Assembly (NCBI GenBank): GCA_963932145.1
Contig: OZ010595.1
Coordinates: 80,430,752-80,494,751 of the forward strand
Direction of reading: 5' to 3'
From: Acanthosepion lycidas
Lineage: Eukaryota > Mollusca > Cephalopoda > Sepiida > Sepiidae
DNA length: 64,000 bases
How positions within the stretch are numbered: position 1 is the first letter of the stretch; the number at the start of each line of letters is the position of its first letter. Below the pieces are notes generated by a model. It was not told the DNA's origin. It saw nothing but the letters and a program-made list of their open reading frames with translations, and ran no database searches. Made by a program: the position numbers and the translations under genes. Shown here piece by piece: positions 50,538 to 61,019 of this stretch.

Positions 50538-50640
50538 GTATCAATTCGCGGTGTTGGGCTAAACATTCTCCGTCACAGCTTAGTCTATGTCCAGTTTCCA
50601 TTCCTCTAATACTAATGTTATAACTAGTAAAACACTGACT
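50538..50640 (+). mobile_element. family X fragment
   Basis: GTGTTGGGCTAAACATTCTC and GTCCAGTTTCCATTCCTCTA match 59.07-59.15 kb. Confidence 0.5.
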
Positions 50641-50696
50641 GTATTAACCTAACGGTTATTGATTGGGCGGTAAATTATTCTAGATACTATTCATTT

Positions 50697-50945
50697 TGGT
50701 GTAATGGACATCGGCTCGGAATGTGCAATCTGTAATGCTGAGTTCGAATTCCAGTTGGGTTCATTACATTCGCTTACACGCAAATAACCTAGGGAAAGTT
50801 ATAAATCCATCTCTTCTTCCTAAATCGATTTGTGGAATAGTAGGACATAATTGGTTCTATAGCCTTGGTTGTCAACCAGTCTACCGCAGAAAGAAATAGC
50901 AACCTAATGCAGAAAATCTTTCTGTCTAGAATGTCATGAATCGGA
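50697..50945 (+). mobile_element. tRNA-derived SINE-B (copy with head)
   Basis: A box TGGTGTAATGG and B box GAGTTCGAATTCC (50740) are followed by a body containing GGTTCTATAGCCTTGGTTGT. Matching copies: 58.47 kb (head and body) and 38.39 kb (body). Confidence 0.65.
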
Positions 50946-51222
50946 AGAGACATGACCGTCCAATCGTATATCAAGAATGTCTCTTTATTGAACGCTCTCT
51001 ATGTACAAACAGGATCTACTTTCTTGAAAGCCGGATATCATTAAAATATAACATATTTTAATTTTCATAATCATTTCAAGAAAAAAAATATCTAAGGAAG
51101 TAGGGATGAATGTATAGATACTTAATTACATAGTAAAATTTTAATTAAATTGTAGTTTGATTTTCCCATAAGGTTTCTTAGATTCTTTTCCGTATCTTTA
51201 AAAAAATTCTTCATTTACAAAT
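50946..51222. other. unassigned sequence
   Basis: No supported gene or repeat. Confidence 0.4.
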
Positions 51223-51269
51223 CCTTCAGTATTTGTCTATATTTCTGAGATGAGGTATTATGCACACTA

Positions 51270-51791
51270 CAGGGTGTCTCAAAAATGTACTCACACTTTG
51301 AATGACGAGAAAACCTTTATTTATGAACATAGAGTGCAATGGAATAGCTTCGAATACAGAAGAAAAATGTAATTGAAGAATCATGTTCTCAAATGTTCAA
51401 ATTGATGACAATTATTGTCCAGACAACGCTGATAGCGCGCACCAAGGGATTCGCAAACGACACGAAACAGGTCATTAGGAATATCTCGACATTGTCTTTC
51501 AATTTCCAATTTCAATTCATCAATTGTTCTTGATTTGGTGCAATAAACATTGTCTTTGAGATATCCCCACAAAAAGAAGTACATGGGCGTGAGTTCTGGG
51601 GAACGCGTAGGGTATTCAATGGTACCCCTTCGTCCAATCCATGTGTCTGGAAAAGCTGCATCGAGGTGAGCTCGTACATCGCGATGATAGTGGGGAGGTG
51701 CTGCACAGTAACATTTCAGGACAAACTTCCTCTCTTCCAAACTAAGCATGTTAGATAGTTAAAGTGGGAGTACATTTTTTCATACACCCTG
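51270..51791 (-). mobile_element. short mariner with TA duplication
   Basis: The ends CAGGGTGTCTCAAAAATGTA and, on the complement of the right end, CAGGGTGTATGAAAAAATGT are flanked by TA. At 522 bp it is an internal deletion derivative. Confidence 0.88.
51381..51749 (-). pseudogene. mariner transposase with in-frame internal deletion
   Basis: A continuous 122-codon frame. The first 14 residues, MLSLEERKFVLKCY, match the start of the 29.35 kb transposase; it then jumps directly to APPHYHRDVRAHLD, the region just after the second catalytic Asp. Then TWIGRRGTIEYPTRSPELTP follows and the third Asp of the TP(x)DFFLWG motif is Tyr (TPMYFFLWGYLKD). DNA-binding domains and two catalytic Asp positions are gone. 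Counting from where the second Asp would be, the spacing to the third position is 41 residues, as in DD41D-type relatives. Confidence 0.82.
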
Positions 51792-52169
51792 TATTTACAT
51801 TATTCAGACTATTGTCCTCAGCTTTTTCGCCATATTTATTACAACGTTTCGGCCGTTGTACGCACTGTGCTCTGTGTCCTCATGGATGAAGGCGTTAGTT
51901 AGCTCCAGTGACAGGACCTAAAAATTGTGAGTTCAGTACCTGGTTAAGGCAGTGGAGAACTTGGAGAGAAGAATTAACAGGAGATAACTGACATCCATTA
52001 AAAACCTGACACGGGGAACTAGGACAGTCTACCCCAGTGAGCGAAATAAAGGCTTCAGTTCGACATTCCAACCACCTGAAGAAGGCCGGAGCGTACAACA
52101 GCCGAAACGTTGTAATAAATATGGTGACAAAGAGGAGGACAATAGTCCGAATAATGCAAATAGTGTTAT

Positions 52170-52835
52170 AAAATCCTCTTAGAGAATTGTTTTTTACGAC
52201 TTTTCTTTGTTTACGAAAGTGACTTAAACATTTCAAGTGAAGAAAAAATATATGAAAATTATATGGAATAGATCTAATGGAATAGATCTAGACTGATCAC
52301 TATTTTTTCTTCTTGCTTTTTTTTTCTCGGAATCGGAAAATAATTTCAGGAGAATTGCTTTTTTTATACCCGCAACATAAGGAAACAATGACAAATTAAT
52401 CTAGCCATGAGAAAATATCTGATCAGAGCACTCTCAGAGCACTATGATATTAATCATATGTTTTCATCTAGACACAATACGTGGCGTTGCTAAGAATTCA
52501 GTCTTCAAATATTGATCAGGTTAAAAGCTGTTTAACTTCGGTCGGGAGACGAAAATCCAATCATCGGAATGAGATTTTAACGAAAGGTCGAATGACGAAT
52601 GATTATTAATTCTGTATAACAATTATAAACTTTCCAAAGAAAAACTTGGGCCTTTTAGGCATTAACCAATTTGGAATATGGAAAATGTTCAAATGGGCTA
52701 TATTACTTAGTTGTACCAGATCAGGCCTTCACAGCGTCAACCAGGAAGGGTGATATATATGTGGCGTCAAATAATCGATGAAGATGCTTGAAAAATGGCC
52801 TGTTCCTTGTACCACTACGGAAAATATGTGACACC
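52170..52835. other. unassigned sequence
   Basis: No supported gene or repeat. Confidence 0.4.
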
Positions 52836-52837
52836 GC

Positions 52838-52953
52838 GTACTACGGCCACAGACATCAAAACACCGGTTCAGGTACGATCACCGAAGTTAGGCAACATTG
52901 TGCCTTGTCAGTTACTAAACATGTGACCGCTTGGGAATACTAGATGATGTACT
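52838..52953 (+). pseudogene. 5S rRNA-like sequence (1)
   Basis: GTACTACGGCCAC at the start, ACACCGGTTCAGGTACGATC, ACCGAAGTTAGGCAAC and GTGACCGCTTGGGAATACTA at the expected positions, and GATGATGTACT at the end, over 116 bp. Animal 5S rRNA is about 120 nt and has these blocks in this order, including the internal polymerase III control region. Mismatches throughout and lack of a T-run terminator make it a pseudogene or a 5S-derived SINE head. Confidence 0.75.
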
Positions 52954-53410
52954 CATAAACTACAGTTGCAATAACTCTTGATGTTGCCGAGTGGGTATAA
53001 AGTAACCTAATTTTTCTGAATCACTGTTGGTGACTGTAATCAGTCTTTAACGAAATTACTGAAATCTTCATCGTCTTCTTCTTCCTCTTCTTCTTCTTCT
53101 GACGCTTTCGCACAACTCGACCACCTTCTGCCCGCTTACCCTCGCAAACTCAGCTTTTATGCATACGCTTAGGCAAATGATAAGGGGTTTCGCTCCCAGT
53201 CTGGTCACGCACGCGTACTGCCATTTTTGTTTCCGCGCCATAACGTTTGCCTCGTCAAACGTTCACTCATTCATTTGTTACAGTGACCGACTGACGATTT
53301 TTTGTGTGAAATGTTAATGCTATGCCAGTTAAGATGGCATTAAACTCTCTTTCTCTTGAAGGCGTCTTTAACAGACTCAATTTGGAGGAGTTTATTTTAT
53401 GTGTGTGTTA
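52954..53410. other. unassigned sequence
   Basis: A short TTC-rich run at 53063-53102; nothing else recognised. Confidence 0.4.
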
Positions 53411-53419
53411 TATGTATGA

Positions 53420-53535
53420 ATGAGATAGGAGCTATAAATAGGGATCGAACCTACATCTCTCATTGCAAGAAAAATTACTGTTTAATTCGGCGTTTTTCGC
53501 CGATCAGTCAACGACTTCACTGGGGAATCACAAAG
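53420..53535 (-). mobile_element. tRNA-like SINE head
   Basis: On the minus strand TTGACTGATCGGCG (A-box-like) and GTAGGTTCGATCCC (B box) are in order. There is no acceptor stem. Confidence 0.4.
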
Positions 53536-53689
53536 TTACGTTACCCTATTTGGGGAAAGTATACCCACTTTACGTAAATTCTTTTTTCTCGAAAGCTCAT
53601 ATCTGCTGAGTTTCAAATCCGAAATTTAAAGGAACCGATTTTTATAGAATTAACAGTTCAATTTTTTAATCTGACGTTATTATTCAAAC

Positions 53690-53711
53690 CTTATTATTAT
53701 TATTATTATTA
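53690..53711. repeat. short (ATT)n
   Basis: About 20 bp of ATT repeats. Confidence 0.85.
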
Positions 53712-53774
53712 TAAAGGCTTCTTACCTAAAATACACGTCCCATTTGGATTTATAAATCTAAGGGAGGAAAATAT

Positions 53775-53855
53775 TTCCTCCGGCAGGGAATTTAACTGCG
53801 TCCTGTTATGTAGAGAAAACTACCGCTTGGCCCTGCAAGCTTCATCATCTTAATC
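53775..53855 (-). mobile_element. tRNA-like SINE head
   Basis: On the minus strand CAGGGCCAAGCGGTAG (A box) and GCAGTTAAATTCCCTG (weak B box). Confidence 0.4.
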
Positions 53856-54044
53856 CTTTTTTGAGCTCGTCAGGGGCTTAATACTTAGCGACAAAAGCAT
53901 CATATTACCTTCACTTTTCGATCTTGCCCTTTTTAAAGGTGAGATTTTCTGGTCGACGCAGACAATTTTGCATCCTTTTCATGCTAAAAAGACAAGAAAA
54001 TATTAAAGAATGCATCGTTAGACATTGAATTATACTTTAAGAAA

Positions 54045-54470
54045 TGGACAAAGTCCGACAATTTATTTATTAAAGACATTTTTTATGTTTAACGTTCTTT
54101 TTATAGATACAAGTATTTAAGTAAATGCACTGTTTAAAATAAACAGTATTAAATAAAATTTACCGGCCTGAATGTCCGAGAAATTTTCATAGAAAATATT
54201 CGTCCTTTGACAGGATTCGAACCTGCATCCTATACGGATCCGTCATTTAACTTGACGTGCCTAACCGCTCAGCCACAAGCTAAATGACGGTTCCGTATAG
54301 GATGCAGGTTCGAATCCTGTCAAAGGACGAATATTTTCTATGAAAATTTCTCGGACATTCAGGCCGGTAAATGTTATTTAATACTGTTTATTATAAACAG
54401 AGCATTTACTTAAATACTTGTATCTATAAAAAGAACGTTAAACGTAAAAATGTCTTTAATAAATACATTG
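54045..54470 (-). mobile_element. giant foldback SINE-E hairpin
   Basis: Arms 54063-54249 and 54281-54469 are inverted copies with only a handful of mismatches around a 31-bp loop. The minus strand carries a tRNA-type promoter: A box TGGCTGAGCGGTTAGGC in the loop and B box GGTTCGAATCC in the left arm. The body (TTCTCGGACATTCAGGCCGG) and the tail (AATTGTCGGACTTTGT) follow. The right arm is an inverted copy that also includes the B box but lacks the A box. There is no acceptor stem pairing, so it is not a tRNA gene. Related copies: 10.26 and 23.5 kb. Confidence 0.85.
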
Positions 54471-54474
54471 AATT

Positions 54475-55289
<815 letters not shown>

Positions 55290-55335
55290 AATGAAAAGAA
55301 GGAACAGATTTAGGATCCCCAGTTCTTTAGCATTT

Positions 55336-55336
<1 letters not shown>

Positions 55337-55366
<30 letters not shown>

Positions 55367-55367
55367 G
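55337..55367. repeat. (TA)n microsatellite
   Basis: TA repeats with one TAATA interruption. Confidence 0.9.
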
Positions 55368-55496
55368 TTCTTTTTATCTGAGCGCTTTCGGCTATACATT
55401 TAACTATTTTCAAGGATTAAATATTTTAACTGTTAAATAAAAAATAGTTTGTTGTATGTAAGTTTTATAAAATGTCATCATTTATCAAAACATTTT

Positions 55497-56300
55497 ATTT
55501 GAAGATTTTAGTATTTACTAATTTCGCATCCTAGATTTTATAAGGAATTCAGGGTATGTGCCATCATTGTTTCATTCCAAATCCAGTTCATCGTTTCTGT
55601 TTTGAAATGTTCCCTTCATGTCCTACTTTTTTGGAATGCCTGTTTTTTGGTGGGTTTTTTGTTTTGTTTTTTTGTTGTTGTTTTTTTTTATTTTACGGCT
55701 TATCAACCGCAATTTGATTTTAATGCCGACAAAATGTTTATTGTTGGTTATATTTCTTTTGAAAAATCTATTTCTGGTAATAATTTTCCTTCAAATAGGC
55801 ATATCTGGTAATATATTCTCAAAAAGATATTTAGCTGGTAATATTTTTTTTCAAAAATATATTGATCTTAATATTTCTTTTACAAAAATGTTTTGCTGAT
55901 ATTACAGCCTATTTTTACACCCTTTCAACCCAGTTTGTGTGGTTAACTATTTACCCATAGCTGGGACCCCAACTGGTGCGACACTGCGCGTCAGGGTGGA
56001 CCCGGGCACACCAGCAATTAAGAGGTGGTTCCAGGCTCCTCAAAACCTCCGGATTAGATGCCTTGCTGTTGAACGTAATTTATCGTCTTACCCAGGACGC
56101 AAAGTGTAGTTATCGTCATACCCATGAGTGGAATAACTTGTAAATGAATTTAGATTTTCCGTTCAAGACCATTCTTATCTCATTTATAACTTGATCTTTG
56201 AGGGTGTACGCCCTCATCATCAGTTCATTTGCGTCTGTATGGACAACAGGATTACTTGATTGATTGTTTTGTTTTTACGGCGCCTAAACCCTTTATGCGT
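55497..56300 (+). mobile_element. family X repeat interrupted by family Y
   Basis: 55497-55642 matches 59163-59299 and 56137-56300 matches 59296-59450. The intervening 494 bp is a family Y element in reverse orientation. Confidence 0.75.
55643..56136 (-). mobile_element. family Y retroposon-like repeat (copy 3)
   Basis: Read on the minus strand: two 30-bp minisatellite units, the middle part GTCCCAGCTATGGGTAAATA, about five A-rich ATATTACCAG-type units, the 3' block TAAGCCGTAAAATAAAA, and a 40-bp A-rich tail. Flanks CCTG/CTTG may be a 4-bp target duplication. A-rich tail plus duplication suggests retroposition. Confidence 0.75.
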
Positions 56301-56905
56301 TATAGAAAGGCGGGATATATTTAAGGTTGCAGGCTGCTGCTTACCGTATCCTGCGTCCTCAAGTGATCACCTTCTAAGTAGCGATGGGCTTCGATACAGA
56401 TTCATGTCGATGATGGAATGCAAACCGGATTTTTTTTTCTGTTAGCAGGTTCATTTGCGACGGACTTTTTAAATGATCTAAAGCAATTTCTTCAGATCCT
56501 TACTTTCCCAGGGAGAATTTAAATATTTTAATAGCTCTCATTTCCTCGTAGTCGCAGTTTCAAAATGACTTGGCGATTCAGTTTTCGCTTACACGGTAGG
56601 TCAATATATTTATTTTATCAGATCAACGCATTTAGTGGTGTCAGAATTTCGAAGATAGTTGTCGATGAATTAAAATAAGAAAGTTCTTTGTCTAATGATT
56701 TGACCATTGTCTACTCTGAGATTAACATTGCAAGGAAACAATAGTCTGTTCGATACGTATTCGATCTACTGTAGCTGTTTGATAACGTATATGCTATTGC
56801 ACAATTTATCCAAGAAAGCCAATCTGAGACATTGATCTTTATAAAAAAGCGAGAGTTTAGTGAGCAAATTTTTTATTATTACTTTCAACATATTTGATCC
56901 AACTG
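56301..56905. other. unassigned sequence
   Basis: No supported gene or repeat. Confidence 0.4.
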
Positions 56906-56910
56906 AGGTC

Positions 56911-57209
56911 TGTCCTGGGTAAGACGATAAGCAACATCCACGTCCTGGGTAAGACGGTAAACTATATCCGCGTCCTGGGTAAGACGATAATCAACATTTG
57001 CGTCCTGGGTAAGACGGTAATCAACATCCGCGTCCTGGGTAAGACGATAAACTACATCTGCGTCCTGGATAAGACGATAAACTACATCTGCGTCCTGGGT
57101 AAGACGATAATCAACATCCGCGTCCTGGGTAAGACGATAAGCAATATCCAAGTCCTGGGCAAGACGGTAAAGTAAATCCGCCTCCTGGGAAATCGATAAT
57201 CTACATCCA
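56911..57209. repeat. 30-bp minisatellite, ten units
   Basis: Units start every 30 bp from 56911 with GTCCTGGGTAAGACGATAA-type sequence; the last is one base short. This is the expanded head of family Y copy 4. Because 30 is divisible by three, both strands stay open (minus strand peptide unit YRLTQDADVD), but one or two units elsewhere in the family show this is not a conserved gene. Confidence 0.95.
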
Positions 57210-57540
57210 ACAGAAAACCCCGATCAGGAACCACTTCTTAATTGCTGGTGTTCCCAGAACCAACCGGATCCGGGGTAGGAGTACATGTTAGAGTCCCAGC
57301 TTTGGGCAGATAGTTGACCCTCTACAAATTGTAGTCAAAGCATTATGAAAGTGTAAAAATAGGTTTTAATGCCAGCAATTCATTTTTGTAAAATCTTATT
57401 AATTAAGGAATTAATTTTTGAAGAAAAGAAAAATATTACCAGCAATGCATTTTTGAAGAAAAAATATTACCAGCAATAAAAAAAATTGTGGGTATTATAT
57501 AACACATTGAGGTTGATATGCAGTAAAACAAAACAATATC
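56911..57540 (+). mobile_element. family Y retroposon-like repeat (copy 4)
   Basis: Ten minisatellite units, GCTGGTGTTCCCAGAACCAA, GAGTCCCAGCTTTGGGCAGA, three or four A-rich units, and the end CACATTGAGGTTGATATGCA with AAAACAAAACAA. Confidence 0.8.
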
Positions 57541-57546
57541 TAAATA

Positions 57547-57613
57547 TTAGGTTGGTGCAATAATAATTAAAAAAAATACGTCAAAAATCGTCATTATTTT
57601 TGCACCAACCTAA
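57547..57613. mobile_element. MADE1-like mariner MITE (copy 2)
   Basis: TTAGGTTGGTGCAATAATAA and the complement of TTTTTGCACCAACCTAA, flanked by TA; 67 bp, so shorter than copy 3 (internal deletion). Confidence 0.85.
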
Positions 57614-57940
57614 TAACAGAGGGAGCCTTTCTAAGCTTAAGGTCTCCAAGGCTACGTTAGTGTTTCCTCAGTTCCTGTATGCGTGATAGACACAACTGCT
57701 CGGGGATATATTTATATTTTGAACTATCCAAATGAAAATGGTATAAAGTATTTTTGTATTCCGAGATAATGTAAGATATGCTCAGGAGTTCAAACTTAAT
57801 GTCATTATTCCTTCTTTTCATCTTTTTATATCTTTCTTGACTTTCCTCGTTACGAGTTTCATTGTTATAAAGTTCAAATATTGATTTTCCGCAGTTCGGA
57901 TATATACTACCCTATATTCTATTTCATTTGTCATTTTCCC

Positions 57941-58052
57941 GTCGTACAACGCGTTTAAACACCGGTTCCACCGTATTAACATCGAAGTTAAGCAACGGTA
58001 AGCAACGTTGGGACTGGTCAGTATATAGATGGTTGTATAGCAGGTGCTGTGC
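57941..58052 (+). pseudogene. 5S rRNA-like sequence (2)
   Basis: GTCGTACAACGCGTTTAAAC, ACACCGGTTCCACCG, ATCGAAGTTAAGCAACG, TTGGGACTGGTCAGTAT and GCAGGTGCTGT are in 5S order. A small TAAGCAACG duplication and loss of most of the GTGACCGC block show it is not functional. Confidence 0.68.
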
Positions 58053-58191
58053 CGAAGATTTAATGGATACTTTTTCATTTGGATACTTTCTATCCACTTA
58101 CGTACAAATACGCTTGGTAAATTTATGAATCTACATTTTCTCCCCATCTATGGATTAATTAGTAAGACTAGTGTCACTAAATCATTATTAT

Positions 58192-58292
58192 TTTCAAAAA
58201 ATATTTTTTTGAAAATATTTAGATTTCGGCATTAAATAACCCCTAGATATCAATATACCGCTGAACAACTTCAACCAAACAATATCTATCAT
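58192..58292 (+). mobile_element. family Y 3' end fragment (copy 5)
   Basis: TTCGGCATTAAATAACCC, ATATCAATATACCGCTGAAC and an A/C-rich end with AAACAATATCT match copies 1-4. Confidence 0.55.
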
Positions 58293-58468
58293 TTTCATTT
58301 CGGTGTGTTTAAGGAGGAAATCGGAGTTTTGGGGACCGAAGTTCTTCTGTTTTGGCTGTGACGGTTTATTATCATGGTCTGCTACTTTTATAACACATAA
58401 GGCATGCTCTTTAGCTAATATAAACACGCACACATGCACTTATATAAACACATACGCAAACATGTATA

Positions 58469-58690
58469 CGGTGGAGTAATGGACAGCGGATCGGATTGAG
58501 GAATCGAAGAGCCGAGTTCGAATTTCAGTCGAATCCATTAGATTCAATACACCTGAGAAAGATATGAGACTTCTACTTCTCCCTCCAGCTATGGTAGACT
58601 AGGTTCTATAGCCTTGAATGGAAACTCATCTAGGACAACTCTGCGGCCCTTTAGAAAGTGTGGATGGTTCTGCACAAAACCTTCACCACT
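58469..58690 (+). mobile_element. tRNA-derived SINE-B (second copy with head)
   Basis: GGTGGAGTAATGGACAGCGG (A-box region), GAGTTCGAATTTCAG (B box), and the body GGTTCTATAGCCTTGAATGG. Confidence 0.65.
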
Positions 58691-58849
58691 ATAATCAAAT
58701 GTCATGTGACTAGGAACTGATTTGCTTGACGTTTATACGTCGAATTAAAAATATTGCTTATTGTGTAGAATATCAGATACAATATATCTGTAAAATGAAA
58801 ATAAAAAAAAAAGTCAAAAGTCGCATTTCGTATTCTTAGGTACTTTATC

Positions 58850-59545
58850 AAAGTGTATGACCACATTTGCCTTGATAAGGACCATTAGAGGACAAAACGC
58901 ATAAGATAAGATTTCCTTTTACCATATGTGATATATATATATATATCTGTGTGATACTATATCTAGGTGATATCCATAGAGAATCTACACCTGACTGCAT
59001 CAGATATATAGTATAACTCGGGAATACGGGTGCTAATATTTTTTAGTTTTGTAAGTCATTGTAGTGTTGGGCGAAACTCTCTCTAGCGACACATATTTTA
59101 TGTTCAGTTTCCGCATCTCTTATACTAAATTTATTATAACTTGTCCATAGGCCGAATCATTTGAAGATTTTAGTATTTACTAATTCCGTATCCTGAATTT
59201 TATTAGGAATTTAGGGTATGTGCCATCACTGCTTCCATTCCAAAATCCAGTTCAACATTTCTTTTTTGAAGTTTTATGTCCTACTTTTTGTAATACCTGG
59301 TAATGAATATAGATTTTCTGTTCAAGACCATTCTTATCCTATTTATAACTTGATCACCACTTAAGGTATCCGCTCTCATCATCAGTCCACTTCATTCTGT
59401 ATGGAGAAAATGATTACTTGATTGTTTGTTTTGTTTTTACGGCATCTAAACCATTTCAAATGACCTCCATTTGCCTTGAAAAAGTCTCTTACAGGACGAA
59501 ACGTGTCTGCTAAGATAAACCTTCCTTTTGTCTTGTTTCATATTA
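58850..59545 (+). mobile_element. family X repeat with terminal direct repeats
   Basis: CATTTGCCTTGATAAGGACC ... AGGACAAAACGCATAAGATA (58864-58912) recurs as CATTTGCCTTGAAAAAGTCT ... AGGACGAAACGTGTCTGCTA (59468-59513) in the same orientation. Between them lies the unit that is also found at 55.5-56.3 kb. The ATGCCGTAAAAACAAAAC string on the minus strand at about 59440 is shared with the 3' ends of family Y. No coding capacity. Confidence 0.6.
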
Positions 59546-59884
59546 CTTATACATATAAACGTCATATATGAAGTATTTAAAATAACGTCAAATCATGAAT
59601 ACATTCCATCCATGCCTTTTAAAAATATAATTATAAATTTGTTTTCGTCGTAAATGCAGTTCCCTATGGCACATTTGAGTTCGTACATAATGTAGGTTTT
59701 ATATAGTTTTCTTTTGTCGGCGAGTTATTATTGATAAGTTCAGGTCTTCGGTATTTTTTTTTTTTTTTTAGAACAGATGATTAACTTAATATTTGAGTTC
59801 ATTTCCCTGGATTCTCATAATATTTCCTCCGAAAGGGACTCTTCCTGATTCTTATTTCTGTGCATTTGGTTTTGATCAAATATA

Positions 59885-59964
59885 TTAGGTTGGTGCAAAA
59901 ATAATGTCGTTTTCTCACATAGTAACATATTTGAGAAAACGACATTATTTTTGCACCAACCTAA
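59885..59964. mobile_element. MADE1-like mariner MITE (copy 3, best preserved)
   Basis: The ends TTAGGTTGGTGCAAAAATAA are perfectly repeated as complement, flanked by TA; 80 bp with arms of about 36 bp around a short loop. The length equals that of human MADE1. Confidence 0.92.
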
Positions 59965-59969
59965 TATTA

Positions 59970-60435
59970 ATGTTATTAGTATGATCTTTGTCGACTTTAT
60001 TGCTTAGTTTTAAAAGAAACAAATTAATTTTGCTTTCTATAACATAGTTTGAGAAACTATTGTTTGTTTTACATTTCTGATATCTGTAAGGAATAGCGTG
60101 TTCATAAAGGCGACCACGTGGGCAACAATGGGGAAAATGTTATTACTGCTAATTTGTGTCGATGTGGATATTGCCCATTATAATTAAGATGAGAGGAAAT
60201 TTTACGCCCGGCCTTACTTTATAGTGATGTAGCAAATATATTCCTACTGGATTCTCCGAGAAAGTTGTGGAAATTAAATTTGTTGATACTGCTATATATA
60301 TAATTCATACATAATTATTTCAAATATAACAATACACAATTAGTCGGACATTTGAGCCTACATCTCTTAGACAAGGTCTCAGTTCATTTTAAGTAGAATG
60401 TAATACCTATATGAATACGATACAAGGAGCATACG
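59970..60435. other. unassigned sequence
   Basis: No supported gene or repeat. Confidence 0.4.
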
Positions 60436-60439
60436 AGGC

Positions 60440-60883
60440 ATTACTCAAAGACGTAGTGAGGCTTCCCTCTGTCTTTTCTACAAATATTTTCATGGCAACT
60501 GCTCTATAGAGCTATTTTCACTTGTGCCCCAACTGCATGAATTTAAACTTCTGCAAGTTTGGAATCTCGGTCCCACCCTTTTACTGTCGAAACACCTAAA
60601 TGTAACCGCCTCTTATCCTCCAACAGCTTCTCCTCTCGCACTTCCCAACAGTGCTACTCCCTTCCTTTTACTTGCCTCTCCGATAACTATAATCTTCAAA
60701 AAATTAAATGTAATGTCAATCGACATTTTCTGATGCATTGATCTTGACCCCCGTCCTTTTCTTTATCCTTTCCGCAGACACTCCTCTTTATTCTTATTTT
60801 CGCTCTCTGTAACACTTTGGGTGCTAGTGGCACTTCTGCCTTGCTTTCGGTGAAATACTTAAAAAAAAAAAAAAAAAAAAACT
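60440..60883 (+). pseudogene. APE-type LINE 3' fragment (copy D)
   Basis: ASLCLFYKYFHGNCSIEL at the start, a shifted C-terminal end, the tail GGGTGCTAGTGGCA, and about 21 A residues. 5' truncated; the A tail shows a retrotransposed end. Confidence 0.75.
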
Positions 60884-61019
60884 TATCCAAATAAAATAAA
60901 ATAAATAGGCCAACCCACTACATCAACCTTGAAAACAGCCACAATGTACTGGCAGTCTTTGGGATCTGTCTACGTTTAGACTATTTCCAGTAGAAGTTAC
61001 ACACCATAGCGCAATCCTT

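Larger units (their letters stand above)
51224..52167 (+). mobile_element. foldback SINE, family A (copy 2), interrupted by a mariner
   Basis: The left arm is an inverted SINE 3' end (51224-51269 and 51792-51858), the head has a good B box (GAGTTCAGTACC, 51929) but a damaged A box, and the body runs to 52167 with GCCGAAACGTTGTAATAAAT. The mariner at 51270-51791 splits the left arm at a TA. Confidence 0.7.

Noticed and set aside
52838..52953. Functional 5S rRNA gene
   Set aside because: Too many changes in conserved blocks and no terminator run of T residues.
54180..54310. Functional tRNA gene
   Set aside because: A and B boxes are good, but no acceptor stem can pair and the sequence is embedded in a repeated palindrome.
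56885..57175. Repeat-protein gene (YRLTQDADVD units on one strand, LGKT units on the other)
   Set aside because: Openness on both strands follows from a 30-bp unit; no start context, and other copies do not keep the frame.
56911..57209. CRISPR-like array of 30-bp repeats
   Set aside because: Units are contiguous with no spacers, the setting is eukaryotic, and the same repeat with one or two units occurs in other family Y copies.
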